Shown piece after piece: positions 62,471 to 64,000 of a DNA stretch of 64,000 bases. This stretch comes from Tetrahymena elliotti 4EA. Lineage: Eukaryota > Ciliophora > Oligohymenophorea > Hymenostomatida > Tetrahymenidae. The stretch spans positions 1,613,928 through 1,677,927 of the forward strand of contig JH720300.1 of the NCBI GenBank assembly GCA_000231825.2. Direction: 5' to 3'. Each line of letters opens with the position of its first letter. Positions within the stretch are counted from its first letter, which is position 1. The position numbers and the translations under genes are program-made. The notes beneath the pieces are model-generated. The model saw only the letters and a list, made by a program, of their open reading frames with translations, was not told where the DNA came from and did no database searches.

Positions 62471-63748
62471 ATGTATTATCTGATTTAAATACTATTTATT
62501 ATAATTTTTTAAAAAGCTACTTCTATTTTCTATACTTTTAAAGACCTATCTATCTTCCCAAAAAATTTAAGTTTGTAAATATCAATTTTTGATTAAATAA
62601 TTTACAAAAATCAAACCAGTTAGAAAGTAGTTTATTTATTCTTTTAAACAGAGAAGCGTATCAAAATTCATAATGTTTTTGATAAAAAAATCAAATCTAA
62701 TTATTCTATTGTATAATTTCGAAAGTTAAAATAAAAAATAAAATTAAGTCATCATCAACTCTCATCGGCAGATTTCATAGCATAAAATTTCGTAAATGGC
62801 TTAATTTTTTTTGAACACTTTATTTTTTAAATATTTTATTTTATTTTTAAATATTCATAACATGTATTAAAATTGCATTCTAAATACTTTAACAAATTAA
62901 ATCACTCACTCAATTTAAAAAAATCTATGGTTAAAAAATTGTCAAATTTTTTTTATTGAGGTTATGTTTTCAATTATCAAGAATTAGAAATTATGATTAA
63001 TGGATGAATCTTTAAAAAATTTTTAAACAAATTTGCTGAAAAATAAAAATGATGGGAACCAAAAATATAGTTCAATTAAAAAAATATTTTTTTAATCAGA
63101 TAATTGGAAATTGTTTATTCATTTAAATCTAATTTAAGTTTATTCTTATTAATAAAAATAATTTCTTTGAATAATTTTAAAAAAATCTTCCAATTTCTCA
63201 TCTTTATTGAATTTATTTTACTATTTTTGTTAATTTGAGATTAGAATATTTTTTAGTTGTTATTTGTGAAAATTTAAAAAAATGAAAAGTATGATATTTA
63301 TTCATAAATTAAATAAAAAGGACAATATAAAAAACATTCATTTACAATATTAAAAGTAAAATTTAAGACAGAAAATATGTAATCAATATCCGTAAAGAAG
63401 AATTAAATTAGGATATTTGCTAGATTATTAAATTAATTGGTAAATAATGTTTGATTCGAATATATTTTGTGGTAAAAACAGAAATTGGTATTGCAATTTA
63501 ATTACATTGCCCAATGATAATGCAAGTTATAAAATTTAATAATACCTCAACAATAAATTTGATTGAGCTATTCGATAAATTTGATATAATTTTGATTAGC
63601 ATGTTTAGAAATTATGGTATTTTGAATATTAATTTTATAGACGATAAGTAAAGGAAAGTTATTCGGAATTATTATAACCATAGAATTTAGTTAGATAATA
63701 AGCATTTAATTAATTAATCAAAACAAATACTAAATACTTATATATTGT
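62471..63748. other. Divergent intergenic region
   Basis: AT-rich, between the start of the giant kinase gene (-) and the right-edge gene (+). It should hold both promoters. No frame, RNA gene or repeat was supported; poly-A/T runs are common. Confidence 0.5.
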
Positions 63749-64000
63749 ATGAATTTATTGGAGAATAAAAGAAGAGCAGTTCGCTCTATTTCTGAACAAT
63801 CATTTTAAAAATAAAATATGGGGTACAAAAAATAGTAGGATGAGAATAATGATAATTAAAGATCTTATTTGAATACTAGCTCTTTCATTCCTATGCCTAA
63901 AGGAAATTTTTTTGATTCTCATAAAAGTCAATTAATTGTTCATAAATAGAACTTCTAAAGCTAAAATAAGTCTTTAAATGATATTTTAAAAATGAATGCT
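63749..64000 (+). CDS. Unidentified protein, N-terminal 84 residues, cut by right edge
   Basis: ATG at 63749 opens a frame that is still open at the window end. It begins MNLLENKRRAVRSISEQSFQ and continues polar, Asn/Gln/Ser/Lys-rich and basic (MGYKKQQDENNDN, SLNDILKMN). No domain is visible in this part. TAA and TAG are used as Gln. The residue mix resembles the disordered N-termini of ciliate kinases and scaffolds, but the family cannot be told. Confidence 0.7.

Overview
The window is AT-rich protist nuclear DNA. The long open frames use TAA and TAG freely as glutamine, and only TGA ends genes, so this is ciliate nuclear code 6. GT-AG introns are mostly about 45 to 110 bases (a few 145 to 315, one of 1.1 kb), genes are single and well spaced, and intergenic DNA is very AT-rich. 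Together this points to a hymenostome ciliate such as Tetrahymena, probably a macronuclear scaffold (inference). With the standard code nearly every gene here looks broken, so all genes below were read with TAA/TAG = Gln.

Layout. 1-12 kb: a secreted beta-propeller-like gene cut by the left edge (-), nucleoside diphosphate kinase 7 (+), two unassigned genes (-), then a long AT-rich gap with an imperfect direct repeat. 12-21 kb: an NBR1-like PB1/FW-domain gene (+), the basal-body gene CCDC61/VFL3 (+) and a small convergent gene (-). 22-31 kb: a GYF-domain gene (+) and a 1.3 kb-residue B-box-like gene (-). 32-39 kb: a zinc-finger/LRR gene (+), a PSTK-like kinase (-) and an ACOT9-type thioesterase (+) sharing a short divergent promoter. 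40-46 kb: ribosomal protein uS19/RPS15 with a 1.1 kb intron (-), TMEM230 (+), a CFAP97-domain gene (+). 46-54 kb: several small uncertain genes, a large N/Q-rich gene (-) and an aldo-keto reductase (+). 54-62.5 kb: one giant gene (-) for a 2,312-residue protein with a MYND-like finger, an Aurora-like kinase domain, SP-motif repeats and a very long coiled coil. A partial gene (+) runs off the right edge.

Genes are not in operons. Three (NDK7, CCDC61, CFAP97) belong to the ciliary/basal-body repertoire, as expected for a ciliate. The others serve selective autophagy, membrane traffic, selenocysteine synthesis, lipid metabolism, translation and signalling. The best candidate for something undescribed is the MYND-kinase-coiled-coil fusion. 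Exon models for most genes were checked by reading phase; models for the LRR gene, the N/Q-rich gene and the small genes are partly uncertain. Short single-exon genes may still be hidden in the gaps.
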